Shown here one piece after another: positions 52,779 to 62,526 of a stretch of 64,000 nucleotides of DNA. Numbering within the stretch: the stretch's first letter is position 1; each line of letters opens with the position of its first letter. The position numbers and the translations under genes are program-made. The notes below the pieces were generated by a model. The model saw nothing but the letters and a program-made list of their open reading frames with translations, had not been told where the DNA came from and did no database searches. Source of the stretch: an uncultured Phocaeicola sp. (GTDB lineage: Bacteria > Bacteroidota > Bacteroidia > Bacteroidales > Bacteroidaceae). The stretch lies in assembly GCA_944320855.1 (NCBI GenBank), contig CALUJF010000004.1, positions 1-64,000 on the forward strand, given 5' to 3'.

Positions 52779-54914
52779 ATGAAAAAGCTATTTTTCTGTT
52801 TACTTGGCGGAGCGATGATGCTCAATTCATGTACTGATGACTCCGGCATTTTCGTGCCGGACGGAATCAAGGAACCTACATTACCTGTAGAAACAAAACC
52901 AAACGAAGTGGTTAAAGGCGATGTCTTCTCGAAACTTAATCTGGATTATCCCGGACTTGAAAAGGTTAAACAACACTATGAGGCTGGCGAACATTATCTG
53001 GCGGCTAAGGAGTTGTTGAAGTATTACAGGTGGAGGAGTAATGTGGTGAATCCGGCTGTTCCAATTGTCGCAAATGCAACGGCTGATGATATAAATAAAG
53101 CAGACCAGGCTTTGGAATACAGGTTTTATGTAAGAGGATTTTATGAATCAAAGGACAATAATGTAGAAAAGTATTATTGCTTTCTGAAAGATGGTAAAAT
53201 CAATTGGGATTTGACTGTGGAAGGTGTAACTGACCAAGAATTCAGATATCAAAGACACCGTCATCAATGGATGGAACCACAGGCAAAAGCATATGCCACT
53301 ACCAAAAACGAGAATTATATAAAGAATTGGATTGAGGTTTATACGGATTGGATGAATACGTATCCATGTCCTGTAGGTGTTACTTTTCCTGAAGGTGAAA
53401 GCAATGATATCAATTATCAATGGAAAGGATTACAGCCTGCGGAAAGAGTCTTATCACAGATTAATATTTTACAATACTATCTGAGTTCACCTAATTTTTC
53501 ACCTGAATGGTTGTGTGCTGTATTGAATGCATTTGCAGAGGCAGTCGAATGTATTAGGCTTAATTATTATGCAGACTCTAATATCTTGATAACTCAGGCA
53601 CAGGCAGTTGCTTTTGCTGGAATTTTGATGCCAGAGTTTGCTAAATCAGAAGAGTGGGTAAATGAAGGAGCAAGAAAATTAAATGAGGAACTTGATAAGC
53701 AGTTCTTACCAGATGGAACTCATTATGAACTGGATCCAAGTTATCATATAGCAGCAATAGAGGATTTCAGAAGTACATACGAGGTATTTAAAGTAAATAA
53801 TAACAATGCTCTTCCTGCTGATTTTATTTCAAGACTTGAGAAAGCTTCTGAATTTGTTGCAGACTTGATATATCCTAATTATTCTATAGATAATTTCAAT
53901 GATACAAGAAATTCTTCTTATTCCAAGAGTGTGATAATCAAGAATTTAAATAGCTACAAGTCTATGTTTCCTGAGAATAACTTGATAAAATGGATGGCAT
54001 CCGAAGGAAAAGAAGGAACAATTCCAAGCTATACAACCAAAGCTTATCCTGAATCTGGCTATTATATGTTGAGGGATGGATGGAAATCAGATGGAATGAT
54101 GATGGTTTTGAAAAATAATGATAATGGTGGTAATAAATGGCATTGTCAGCCGGATAACGGAACTTTCGGAATTGTTTATAAAGGTAGAAACTTCTTCCCT
54201 GATGCGGGAGTATATGCTTATAGTGGTGGTGATAGAACTACTTATAGGGCATCAAAGAATCATAATACTTTGACTGCATTAAGTAAAGATTATGAGTCAG
54301 CTTTCCAAAAAGGAAAACTCGTCAAGATGGAAACAGTAGGAAATGTTGACCTCTTGATTACGGAACATGAAATGAAAGCCGGACTTACCCATAGAAGAAC
54401 TGTATTCTTTGTAGATAAGAAATTCTTTGTTATACTTGATGAGGCTTATGGAAATACTAATGGTGATAAAATTAATTACAATTTGCACATGTTGAGTGTT
54501 GATGAAAACGAAAAGGCAGGAAATACTATAGCAGAAGCTGAAGGAAAATTGGCAACATCACAAACTGTTAATATGTATTCTAAATTTGAAGATGGAAACA
54601 ATATGATTGCCAAAGTATATAGTCAGTCAAATACAGATTTACAATTTTCAAATTCAGATACTAACTATTCAAGTGCAATTGGAATTGTAAGTGGAAAAAG
54701 AAAAAGTATACAGTTTACTGCAAGAAAGCCTAAAAATGATGTTTCAAGGTTTATTACTGTTATATCCCCTACAGAAGATGGTAATTCGTTCAAAGATAAA
54801 ATTAGCATAAGCTTTGTATCTTCTCAATTAGATGAAAATAAAGTCCCATTGTCAACAGAAATAAAAGTAAAGGTTGATAATAAAGACTACGAACTAAAAT
54901 ACCCATTACAATAA
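52779..54914 (+). CDS. Heparinase II/III-family lyase (PL12-like), second paralogue, lipoprotein
   Basis: Lyase of 711 residues, lipobox in AMMLNSCTDDSG (Cys18). Same plan as the preceding paralogue: LNLDYPGLEKVKQHYEAGEH, FRYQRHRHQWMEPQAKAYA, ELDPSYHIAAIEDF, His455 in WHCQPDNGTFG, DAGVYAYSGGDR, NHNTLTALSKD and LTHRRTVFFVDKKFFVI. Clearly diverged (DAG for DSG, insertions in the toroid), so it may prefer a different sulfation pattern. It lies 240 bp downstream of the first lyase and 23 bp before the surface-binding protein gene, suggesting it heads the import operon. More AT-rich than the fimbrial genes. Substrate inferred from the locus. Confidence 0.85.
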   Translation: MKKLFFCLLGGAMMLNSCTDDSGIFVPDGIKEPTLPVETKPNEVVKGDVFSKLNLDYPGLEKVKQHYEAGEHYLAAKELLKYYRWRSNVVNPAVPIVANATADDINKADQALEYRFYVRGFYESKDNNVEKYYCFLKDGKINWDLTVEGVTDQEFRYQRHRHQWMEPQAKAYATTKNENYIKNWIEVYTDWMNTYPCPVGVTFPEGESNDINYQWKGLQPAERVLSQINILQYYLSSPNFSPEWLCAVLNAFAEAVECIRLNYYADSNILITQAQAVAFAGILMPEFAKSEEWVNEGARKLNEELDKQFLPDGTHYELDPSYHIAAIEDFRSTYEVFKVNNNNALPADFISRLEKASEFVADLIYPNYSIDNFNDTRNSSYSKSVIIKNLNSYKSMFPENNLIKWMASEGKEGTIPSYTTKAYPESGYYMLRDGWKSDGMMMVLKNNDNGGNKWHCQPDNGTFGIVYKGRNFFPDAGVYAYSGGDRTTYRASKNHNTLTALSKDYESAFQKGKLVKMETVGNVDLLITEHEMKAGLTHRRTVFFVDKKFFVILDEAYGNTNGDKINYNLHMLSVDENEKAGNTIAEAEGKLATSQTVNMYSKFEDGNNMIAKVYSQSNTDLQFSNSDTNYSSAIGIVSGKRKSIQFTARKPKNDVSRFITVISPTEDGNSFKDKISISFVSSQLDENKVPLSTEIKVKVDNKDYELKYPLQ

Positions 54915-54937
54915 TTTATTAACTAATTCTATATACA

Positions 54938-57334
54938 ATGAAAATGAAAGATAGATTTTACAGTAAGACAATCGGTTGCATTATAGCTATGTTGGCTATA
55001 GTGTTAGGGGTTTCGTCTTGTAAAGATGATTTCACAACTGATAATGGCAGTTTTGCTTTGTATTATACAAGTATGACTGATATCGGTCCTTCTATGGTCG
55101 GAACTATTGCAAGTCCTACTTATAAGGGTGCTGCGCCGTATGATTTTAAAATCACAGGTATAACTTATTCTTGTAAGAACGAAAAAGGCGAGGAAGTAAC
55201 AGAATCGTATAGTGGTGAGTGCTTTGTAATTAATACAGAAAATGGTGAAATAGATATCAACAGCACAAGAGATATGAAGACTGGCAAATATCTAATATCA
55301 GTATCATGTTATTCTGCCGGAAAAATGTACACGTTCAACAATGCTGTAGAAGTTAACTTCCTTAAGGCTGTTCCTGAAGGGATAATAGTAGAACCTAACT
55401 TTATTGAAGTAAAATGGGCAGATGTAAAAAATAAGGAAAGTGAAACAGTATTCCCTACTGCAAAAGTTACTACTGAAAATTCAACTGAGCATATTACTAT
55501 TACAGGATACAAGATTTCTAACGTTGTAAGATTAGAATCTGACGGCTCAGAAACAATAATCAGTAATAATAAGATAGAACTGTTTACTATTTCTGATAAA
55601 GGAATTATTTCTATTAATAAGAATAGTGAAGATGAGTATGAAGATGTTAAGGCAGGTTTGTATAGAATTGATTTGAAACTTACAACAATGGCTTCTTCTA
55701 ATCTTAGTGAGGAAGAAGGTTTGTTCGTTGATGCTATGAGAATAAATCTGTCAGGTGCTCCAACTTCTATTTCATATGATGAAGGAGCTATCGAAACAGG
55801 AGTTGAAGGTAATCCTGATAAGCCAAGAGGAAATTTTAAAAGTTCGAAGCCTTTGATTGAGGGCTCTTCTATTAATGCGGTTTATGAAATTACTGCAATA
55901 AAGAAAGTACAAAGTCCAGGAGGAACTTTGATTGATGCATCCGATGAAGAAAAAGCGTTTTTCTCTATTGACGGAGCTACAGGAGAAGTATCTGTTCCTA
56001 ATACTCATACTTTTATTAAAGGAAATGTATATAAAGTGTATGTGAAAGTCACTAATCCGGAAGGTGATTGCACCAGTACAGACGAAAATGCTTTGACTTT
56101 AAATGTGGTTGAATGGGTTGATCCTCTTGTAGATTTTACATACACAATGGGTAATATGAAGCAAGGAATGTCGTTTGAATCTGCCGCTGCTAATTATGGA
56201 ACAGATTCATATGTTAAATATTCTTTCAAATCCTTACCACAAGGATATGAGGACTTTTTCTCTATAAATGAAGAAACTGGCGTTGTTAAAATAGAAAAAT
56301 ATAATACTTTGCCTCGCACTGACAAAGAAGGCAAACCATTTGTTGTAGAAGTAAAAGCAAAGAATTTCAAGGATGAGGTTACCGGAAAACTGGAAATAAA
56401 TGTGAACGAGAATCCTAATTTCTTTGAGTCTGTAAGTTATGGTAACAATATAAGTGAAGATAAGACTCCTGCTGGAATTTATGATAATCAGTTCCGTTAT
56501 CGTGAAGAAACTGAAATGAAAGGTATAGAGTTAACTCCTTCATTGATAGGTGCGAGTGATAGTGAAAATCTTACATGGAAGATAGAAAAAAGAGAACAAG
56601 TATCAGGAGTACAATTAGATGGGGTTACTGGAAAATTGACTTTGCCAGAGAAGATGTTAAAGTTGAACCAGACCGGATACTTATTGATAAAGGTTTCTAA
56701 AGGGCAAGAGGGTGGAGAGAAATTTGAAAGAGTGATTCCTGTATTTTTCCAATTATCTGTGCCTAAAAATAATGTTACAGTGGAATATACTCCATTTGTA
56801 TTACACGTAAATCCTAAAAAAGGTGGAAGAAGTGTTACGCCGAAAATAAGTAATGGAAATAGTTTTTTAATGGATTACAGAAGAAATCCTACATATAATA
56901 ATATTAATGGTCTTAGAAATGATGGTAGTAAACTGGAAAGTGGTATAATAGAAAAGAAAGAAAAAGATCCAGATGACCCAGATAAAGATATAATAGTTGC
57001 GGAAAATATGTTTTTAAAACATTTATGGGAAAATGTTGCAGATTTTAAAAATTATGGAGCCAAATTACCTATTTCCTACTACACGGAAAAAAATCAATCT
57101 AAGTCCTTTTTAGATTTAAAAGAGAAAACATTGGCTTATGTTGATAATGCAAATGGTGAGAATCAGTATTCAGTGGTGGTTAATCCAAATTGGTATGATG
57201 ATGGTTGGGCTGATGGCGTATTTACGGCGCAGATGACTTTTGTTACTGATGGTAATCCTGCTAATTTGGGAAACTCAAATAATCAAATTTTCCCTATAGC
57301 CATTTGGTTTGATAAAACCTACACCCAAAAATAA
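54938..57334 (+). CDS. Surface glycan-binding lipoprotein of the glycosaminoglycan PUL
   Basis: Surface lipoprotein of 798 residues; lipobox in LGVSSCKDDFTTDN (Cys28). A string of Ig/cadherin-like beta domains follows, each with an ISV-type strand and an INTENGEIDI- or INEETGVVKI-like motif (about 100, 225, 340 and 455). The C-terminal module (about 600-798) has YTPFVLHVNPKKGGRSVTP and ends PIAIWFDKTYTQ. The position between PL12 and SusC equals BT4661, the heparin-binding surface protein of B. thetaiotaomicron (DUF4958 as I recall). It probably holds the polymer for cleavage and import. No enzymatic motif. Low G+C. Confidence 0.78.
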   Translation: MKMKDRFYSKTIGCIIAMLAIVLGVSSCKDDFTTDNGSFALYYTSMTDIGPSMVGTIASPTYKGAAPYDFKITGITYSCKNEKGEEVTESYSGECFVINTENGEIDINSTRDMKTGKYLISVSCYSAGKMYTFNNAVEVNFLKAVPEGIIVEPNFIEVKWADVKNKESETVFPTAKVTTENSTEHITITGYKISNVVRLESDGSETIISNNKIELFTISDKGIISINKNSEDEYEDVKAGLYRIDLKLTTMASSNLSEEEGLFVDAMRINLSGAPTSISYDEGAIETGVEGNPDKPRGNFKSSKPLIEGSSINAVYEITAIKKVQSPGGTLIDASDEEKAFFSIDGATGEVSVPNTHTFIKGNVYKVYVKVTNPEGDCTSTDENALTLNVVEWVDPLVDFTYTMGNMKQGMSFESAAANYGTDSYVKYSFKSLPQGYEDFFSINEETGVVKIEKYNTLPRTDKEGKPFVVEVKAKNFKDEVTGKLEINVNENPNFFESVSYGNNISEDKTPAGIYDNQFRYREETEMKGIELTPSLIGASDSENLTWKIEKREQVSGVQLDGVTGKLTLPEKMLKLNQTGYLLIKVSKGQEGGEKFERVIPVFFQLSVPKNNVTVEYTPFVLHVNPKKGGRSVTPKISNGNSFLMDYRRNPTYNNINGLRNDGSKLESGIIEKKEKDPDDPDKDIIVAENMFLKHLWENVADFKNYGAKLPISYYTEKNQSKSFLDLKEKTLAYVDNANGENQYSVVVNPNWYDDGWADGVFTAQMTFVTDGNPANLGNSNNQIFPIAIWFDKTYTQK

Positions 57335-57372
57335 TACACAATAATATTGTACAATTAAAAATTCAGAACAAT

Positions 57373-60300
57373 ATGTATCTAAAAAATATATATAAAAGTA
57401 TAGGTCATAGAAGTTTAATTACACTTCTTACAATGATATTGTCAGTGAGCCTATATGCACAAAAAACATTGAACGGTACGGTGGTAGACGAGGCAGATAT
57501 GCCTCTTATCGGTGCTACTGTCGCAGTAGAAGGAACATCAGGAGGTACAATTACGGATATTGACGGTAACTTCTCGATAAAAGTAAAAAAAGGTGCTATA
57601 GTAAAGTTCTCTTATGTTGGTTACAAAGAACGTAAATTGACATATCAGGGACAGAATAACGTTACAGTAAAACTTGAACCAGATGCAAAGGTTATAGACG
57701 AAGTTGTAGTAGTGGGTTATAGCTCAATGAAGAAGACCGACCTTACCGGTTCAATTGCTTCAGTGGCTGCTGAGGATTTAAAAGGTTTCAAGAGTAGCTC
57801 AATAGCCGGTGCTTTGGGAGGACAAGTTGCCGGTGTTCAGGTAGTACAGGCTGATGGCGCTCCAGGATCAGGTTTTAGTATCAACATTCGTGGCGTTGGT
57901 ACACTTACAGGTGATAACTCACCTCTTTATATAGTTGATGGCTTTCAGGTAGATGATATTTCTTATCTTTCTGATGCGGATATCGAATCAATGCAGATTT
58001 TAAAGGACGCCTCTTCATCTGCAATTTATGGTTCACGTGCAGCAAACGGTGTTGTATTGATTACAACTCGTCAGGGAAAGGAAAGCAAACCTGTAATCAA
58101 TTATAACGGTTCTGCCAGTCATCGTAATATTTCGAAGAAATTGCCGGTATTGAGCCCGTATGAATTTGTTAAGTTGCAGGTGGAATTGAAACCTGAATTT
58201 GCAAATACATATTATAAAGAAGGAAATGATGACAACGGAGTGCCATATCGTTATCAGTCACTTGATGATTATATAGGAGTGGGTGGTGTAGATTGGCAGG
58301 ATGAAACATTTAATCCAACATGGTCACAAGATCATAATATTACTATAACTGGTGGTAATGACAAAAGTAAATATGCCGGAACATTCTCGCGTTACGATGA
58401 AGAGGGTATCTTCAATAATAGTGGTTTCGACCGTACAACAATGAAGTTCCGTTTTGACCAAAAGGTATCAAAGAATGTTTCATTCAATGCTACAATAAAT
58501 TATGCACAGACTAACAGACGTGGACAGGGTACATCTGCCGATAACGGACGTTTCAATATGTTGGCACAGATTATCAGTGCACGTCCAACTGCTGGTTTAA
58601 GAATGACTGATGAGGAACTTCTTACAACTGCCATTGACCCTGAAATGTTGGAAACCGGTGAAAGCCTTGCACAGGTGAATCCTGTGATGCAGACACAGAG
58701 TGTGACAAATAAGAAAAGGGCTGAAATGTGGTCGGCAAATGCATCTCTGAGTTGGGAAATAATCAAGGGACTGACATTCAAGACTGCCGGAACTTATAAC
58801 ACAACAAATACACGTAATGACGTATTCTATAAAGATGGTTCGAAAGAGGCATACCGTAACGGACAGAAACCGTACGGATCAAGCCAAATGATACGTGACA
58901 TGCGTTGGGTGAACAGTAATACTCTTACATGGAGACAGAAAATTAAGAAACATAACTATACCGTTATGTTAGGACACGAAGTATCTTCAAAGAGTCAGGA
59001 ATGGTTGAAAGGCTTGGCTATGGACTTCCCTATATATAATAACGAAAATAATAATTTAGGAATGGGAGCTACACCAAGTGAGGTTTCTTCAAATTATTAT
59101 AATAACAGTCTGCTTTCATTCTTTGCACAGACTACTTATAATTATGACAACAGATACCTGCTTACTGCTACTATACGTGCCGACGGTTCAACTGTGTTCT
59201 CTCCAAAGAATAAGTGGGGATACTTCCCTTCTTTCTCTACTGCATGGAGATTAAGTGAAGAGGATTTCATGAAAGATATTGAGTGGATTTCCAATGCTAA
59301 AGTGCGTTTTGGTTGGGGACTTGTTGGTAATGACCGTATATCCAACTATTTGTCAATGGACCTTTATACAAATGGTAAATACGGTATAGGTAATTCGCAG
59401 GTAACTACTTTGACACCGAAGCAACTTCAAAACTCGAATTTGAAATGGGAAGCTTCTTCTACAGTAAACCTTGGTCTTGATCTTGGATTCTTTGATAACC
59501 GTCTGAATATTACAGCAGATTTCTTTATAAAGAATACAAAAGACCTGCTCCTATCGCAGTCTCTTGCACACTTTACAGGATTTGACTCGCAGATGCAGAA
59601 CATAGGTAAAATTCAGAATAGAGGTATAGAGCTTAGCCTCACAAGTACAAATATACAGAAGAGAAACTTTACTTGGGATACTAATTTTAATATTTCGTTC
59701 ATTAGAAATGAATTGAAATCATTGGCAAGTGGAGTAGACGCAATGTATGCACGTTCAGGTTTTGACAGTAATTTTACACAGTATGATTACATCGCTAAAG
59801 TAGGTGAATCGCTCGGTCTGATTTATGGTTATGAATTTGACGGTATATACCAGGCTTCGGATTTTTATGTTACACCGACAGGGCAGTATATTCTTAAAGA
59901 AGGTATAACTAATAATGTACGTCAGGATAACGGTGCATTGGAACCGGGAGATGTGAAGTACAAAGATCAGGATGGTGACGGAATAATAACAACTAATGAC
60001 CGTACAGTGATAGGACATGCGCTGCCAAAATGGTATGGAGGTATCACAAACAGTTTTAATTTTTATGGTGTTGATTTCAGTTTTATGTTCCAATTTAACT
60101 ATGGCAACGATGTTTACAATGCAACACGTTTATTTGCAACACAGTCACGTAGTGAACGTAAGAACTTCCTTGGTGAGGTAGCAGAAAGATGGAGTCCTAC
60201 GAATGCTTCAAACAAAGTTCCTAAATATGACGGTTATATAGTTAATGATGTTTATTCACGATTTGTTGAAGATGGTTCTTTCCTTCGTCTGAAAAATGTT

Positions 60301-60516
60301 ACATTGGGATATACAGTTCCACAGAAATGGACGAAGAAATTCCATGTTTCTAAACTAAGGGTTTATGCAAGTGGACAGAATCTGTTGTGCTTTGACAATT
60401 ATAGTGGTTACGATCCTGAAGTCAATTCCAAGAATAGTCCTATGACACCGGGATTAGACTGGGGTGCTTATCCAAAGAGTCGTATATATACCGTTGGTCT
60501 TGATATACAGTTCTAA
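57373..60516 (+). CDS. SusC-like TonB-dependent receptor of the glycosaminoglycan PUL
   Basis: Outer-membrane importer of 1047 residues. Signal peptide ending SLYAQ; regulatory-like domain (about 32-110, LNGTVVDEADMPLIGATV); TonB box region VIDEVVVVGYSSMKKTDLTG. The plug has INIRGVGTL, LYIVDGFQVDDISYLSDAD and ILKDASSSAIYGSRAANGVV. The barrel ends with RIYTVGLDIQF. Intact, unlike the first SusC in the window. It is 38 bp after the surface-binding protein and 67 bp before its SusD, in the order of BT4661-BT4660-BT4659. Expected cargo: unsaturated heparan-type oligosaccharides. Confidence 0.96.
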   Translation: MYLKNIYKSIGHRSLITLLTMILSVSLYAQKTLNGTVVDEADMPLIGATVAVEGTSGGTITDIDGNFSIKVKKGAIVKFSYVGYKERKLTYQGQNNVTVKLEPDAKVIDEVVVVGYSSMKKTDLTGSIASVAAEDLKGFKSSSIAGALGGQVAGVQVVQADGAPGSGFSINIRGVGTLTGDNSPLYIVDGFQVDDISYLSDADIESMQILKDASSSAIYGSRAANGVVLITTRQGKESKPVINYNGSASHRNISKKLPVLSPYEFVKLQVELKPEFANTYYKEGNDDNGVPYRYQSLDDYIGVGGVDWQDETFNPTWSQDHNITITGGNDKSKYAGTFSRYDEEGIFNNSGFDRTTMKFRFDQKVSKNVSFNATINYAQTNRRGQGTSADNGRFNMLAQIISARPTAGLRMTDEELLTTAIDPEMLETGESLAQVNPVMQTQSVTNKKRAEMWSANASLSWEIIKGLTFKTAGTYNTTNTRNDVFYKDGSKEAYRNGQKPYGSSQMIRDMRWVNSNTLTWRQKIKKHNYTVMLGHEVSSKSQEWLKGLAMDFPIYNNENNNLGMGATPSEVSSNYYNNSLLSFFAQTTYNYDNRYLLTATIRADGSTVFSPKNKWGYFPSFSTAWRLSEEDFMKDIEWISNAKVRFGWGLVGNDRISNYLSMDLYTNGKYGIGNSQVTTLTPKQLQNSNLKWEASSTVNLGLDLGFFDNRLNITADFFIKNTKDLLLSQSLAHFTGFDSQMQNIGKIQNRGIELSLTSTNIQKRNFTWDTNFNISFIRNELKSLASGVDAMYARSGFDSNFTQYDYIAKVGESLGLIYGYEFDGIYQASDFYVTPTGQYILKEGITNNVRQDNGALEPGDVKYKDQDGDGIITTNDRTVIGHALPKWYGGITNSFNFYGVDFSFMFQFNYGNDVYNATRLFATQSRSERKNFLGEVAERWSPTNASNKVPKYDGYIVNDVYSRFVEDGSFLRLKNVTLGYTVPQKWTKKFHVSKLRVYASGQNLLCFDNYSGYDPEVNSKNSPMTPGLDWGAYPKSRIYTVGLDIQF

Positions 60517-60583
60517 GATACTAAGTGACAATATTATATTGACTTGTCCAAAAAACTTATATAACTTATAAACTTATAATAAT

Positions 60584-62317
60584 ATGAAAAAAGGAATATT
60601 ATATATGTTGCTGTTTGCAGCTACCCACGTTGTAACCGGATGTTCAGATTTCCTGACAGAAGAGAACAAGGTGGATATAGAAAAGGAGGGTTTCCTTACT
60701 ACTACAGAACAGGCGGAAACAGTTTTGTTTGGTATTTATCAAACAACTACGGCTGATGCCATGTATGGTTATTATTTGTCTTTCTACTTCAGTATGGGAA
60801 CAGACTGTGAACAGGCTGAAGGAAATACTACTAACAACTGGCGTATGCTACCTGCAAATGCTTATCCGACAACACAATCTGAAGTACAGCAGGCATGGCA
60901 GTATCTATATATCGGTATCTATCGTGCAAATGATTTTCTTGAAAGAATTTCAGCTGTGTATGATTCATATGATGAAAAGGATAAACAATTGATAACTGTT
61001 TATATGGCTGAAGCAAGAGCCTTGAGAGGATTGTTCTATTTTGAGCTTGTTCGTCGTTTCGGTAATATCCCTCTCATTACTACTACAGCAATGTCTTATA
61101 TGGACCCAAGAGAGGCTACACAAGAAGATCCTGCTAAGGTTTATGAATATATTGAAGCCGATTTGAAGTATGCGATGGAGAACCTTCCTTGGGCTACAGA
61201 GGATCCTTATCGCACAGATAACAGTTTCCGATTCTCAAAAGGTGCAGCTATGGGATTGCTCTCAAAAGTATATGCTACATGGGCAGGATGGCCTGTAAAA
61301 GATACAAGCAAGTGGGAATTAGCTGCAAAAACAGCCGGAGAACTTATTATGTCAGGAAAACATGATTTGCTTCCCGAATTCGAACAGTTATGGGCTAACA
61401 CATGTAACGGAACTTGGGACCCGACAGAAAGTCTTATTGAGATTAGTTTCTATTCGCCTACATATAAGAATTCAAGTGACCCAAGTGGTCGTATAGGTAA
61501 ATGGAACGGCGTGAAAACAACTGCAATAGCAGGTAAAAGAGGTAGTTGTGCCGGAAATGAAAAAGTTGTACATTCCTTTGTGCTTGACTGGAGAGCTGAA
61601 GATGGAGTAGGTGTAGGTGTTCCTAATGGAACAAATCCTGACGGATTGGTGGATAAAAGACGTGATTTGTCAATAGCAAACTACAGGTATGATGATAGTC
61701 TTGGTGATGGTCCGATATTTTGGGCAGCTGAAAAAACTAACAATGTATATGATCCGGTAAAGAGTGAAGCCAGCGATTTAGATCCTGAAAAACGCCAGAA
61801 AGAAAAACAAAACTATACTCCTGCAAAATGGGATATAGAAAAATATGTAGAAACTGGATATTTGCTAAACAATGACCAGTCAAACGTGAATTGGTATGTT
61901 TTGCGTTATGCTGATGTCCTGTTGATATATGCAGAGGCACTGAATGAATGGAAAAACGGTCCAACTAATGAGGCTTATTCTGCTGTGAATAAAGTACGTC
62001 GTCGTGCTTATGGAGTAGCTGATACTTCGCATGACCTTAAAACTGGTATGGGTGTTGAAGAATTCCGTCAGGCAGTTCGTAAGGAACGTAAATATGAACT
62101 TGCTTTTGAAGGACATAGACGTCTTGATTTGGTACGTTGGGATGTGTATTACGAAACAGTTATGCAGACGAGAAAGGATCAGGATGAATGGTGGGGTGCA
62201 AGTGCTAATTATGTAGTTGCTGAATATACAAGAAAAGGACAGCATGAACTCATGCCAATCCCACAGCGTGAGATGGACCTTTGTACAAAATTTGAGCAAA
62301 ATCCAGGTTGGAAATAA
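60584..62317 (+). CDS. SusD-like lipoprotein of the glycosaminoglycan PUL
   Basis: Lid of the preceding SusC, 577 residues. Lipobox in THVVTGCSDFLTEENK (Cys20). SusD motifs: GIYQTTTADAMYG, EARALRGLFYFELVRRFG, VLRYADVLLIYAEALNEW, RKERKYELAFEGHRRLDLVRW and a closing CTKFEQNPGWK. The aromatic-rich region WWGASANYVVAEY near the C-terminus may contribute to ligand contacts. A perfect 12-bp hairpin follows the stop, so the import operon probably ends or is attenuated here. Confidence 0.95.
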   Translation: MKKGILYMLLFAATHVVTGCSDFLTEENKVDIEKEGFLTTTEQAETVLFGIYQTTTADAMYGYYLSFYFSMGTDCEQAEGNTTNNWRMLPANAYPTTQSEVQQAWQYLYIGIYRANDFLERISAVYDSYDEKDKQLITVYMAEARALRGLFYFELVRRFGNIPLITTTAMSYMDPREATQEDPAKVYEYIEADLKYAMENLPWATEDPYRTDNSFRFSKGAAMGLLSKVYATWAGWPVKDTSKWELAAKTAGELIMSGKHDLLPEFEQLWANTCNGTWDPTESLIEISFYSPTYKNSSDPSGRIGKWNGVKTTAIAGKRGSCAGNEKVVHSFVLDWRAEDGVGVGVPNGTNPDGLVDKRRDLSIANYRYDDSLGDGPIFWAAEKTNNVYDPVKSEASDLDPEKRQKEKQNYTPAKWDIEKYVETGYLLNNDQSNVNWYVLRYADVLLIYAEALNEWKNGPTNEAYSAVNKVRRRAYGVADTSHDLKTGMGVEEFRQAVRKERKYELAFEGHRRLDLVRWDVYYETVMQTRKDQDEWWGASANYVVAEYTRKGQHELMPIPQREMDLCTKFEQNPGWK

Positions 62318-62331
62318 GTTGAAAATATCAG

Positions 62332-62361
62332 GTACATTGGGGAGTTTGGTCCCCAATGTAC
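62332..62361 (+). terminator. Hairpin after SusD
   Basis: GTACATTGGGGA (62332-62343) pairs perfectly with TCCCCAATGTAC (62350-62361) around a 6-nt loop; a T-rich run (ATATTTTTTTA) follows about 10 bp later. The separate promoter for the next gene supports a terminator. Confidence 0.8.
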
Positions 62362-62455
62362 AATAATGATATTTTTTTACACAGAATTATCGCTTGTAAA
62401 TGCTTTGGCGACAGCATAATACACAATATTGCAATAATATCTTGTGTGTAAACAA

Positions 62456-62463
62456 TACCTTTG
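62456..62463 (+). promoter_or_regulatory. Promoter -7 box for the GH88 gene
   Basis: TACCTTTG matches TAnnTTTG, 63 bp before the preferred ATG at 62527. It gives the lyase-product hydrolase its own transcript. Confidence 0.55.
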
Positions 62464-62526
62464 TAATGCTTCGAAAATTATAAGTGATAATTCTTTTTTT
62501 ATAATATGATAAACCCAATTTTACCT

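Noticed and set aside
52640..62430. CAATATTG-like words upstream of several glycosaminoglycan genes (52649, 57343, 62422) as a regulon motif
   Set aside because: Short, AT-rich, not at constant distance from promoters and in mixed orientation; expected by chance in this base composition.
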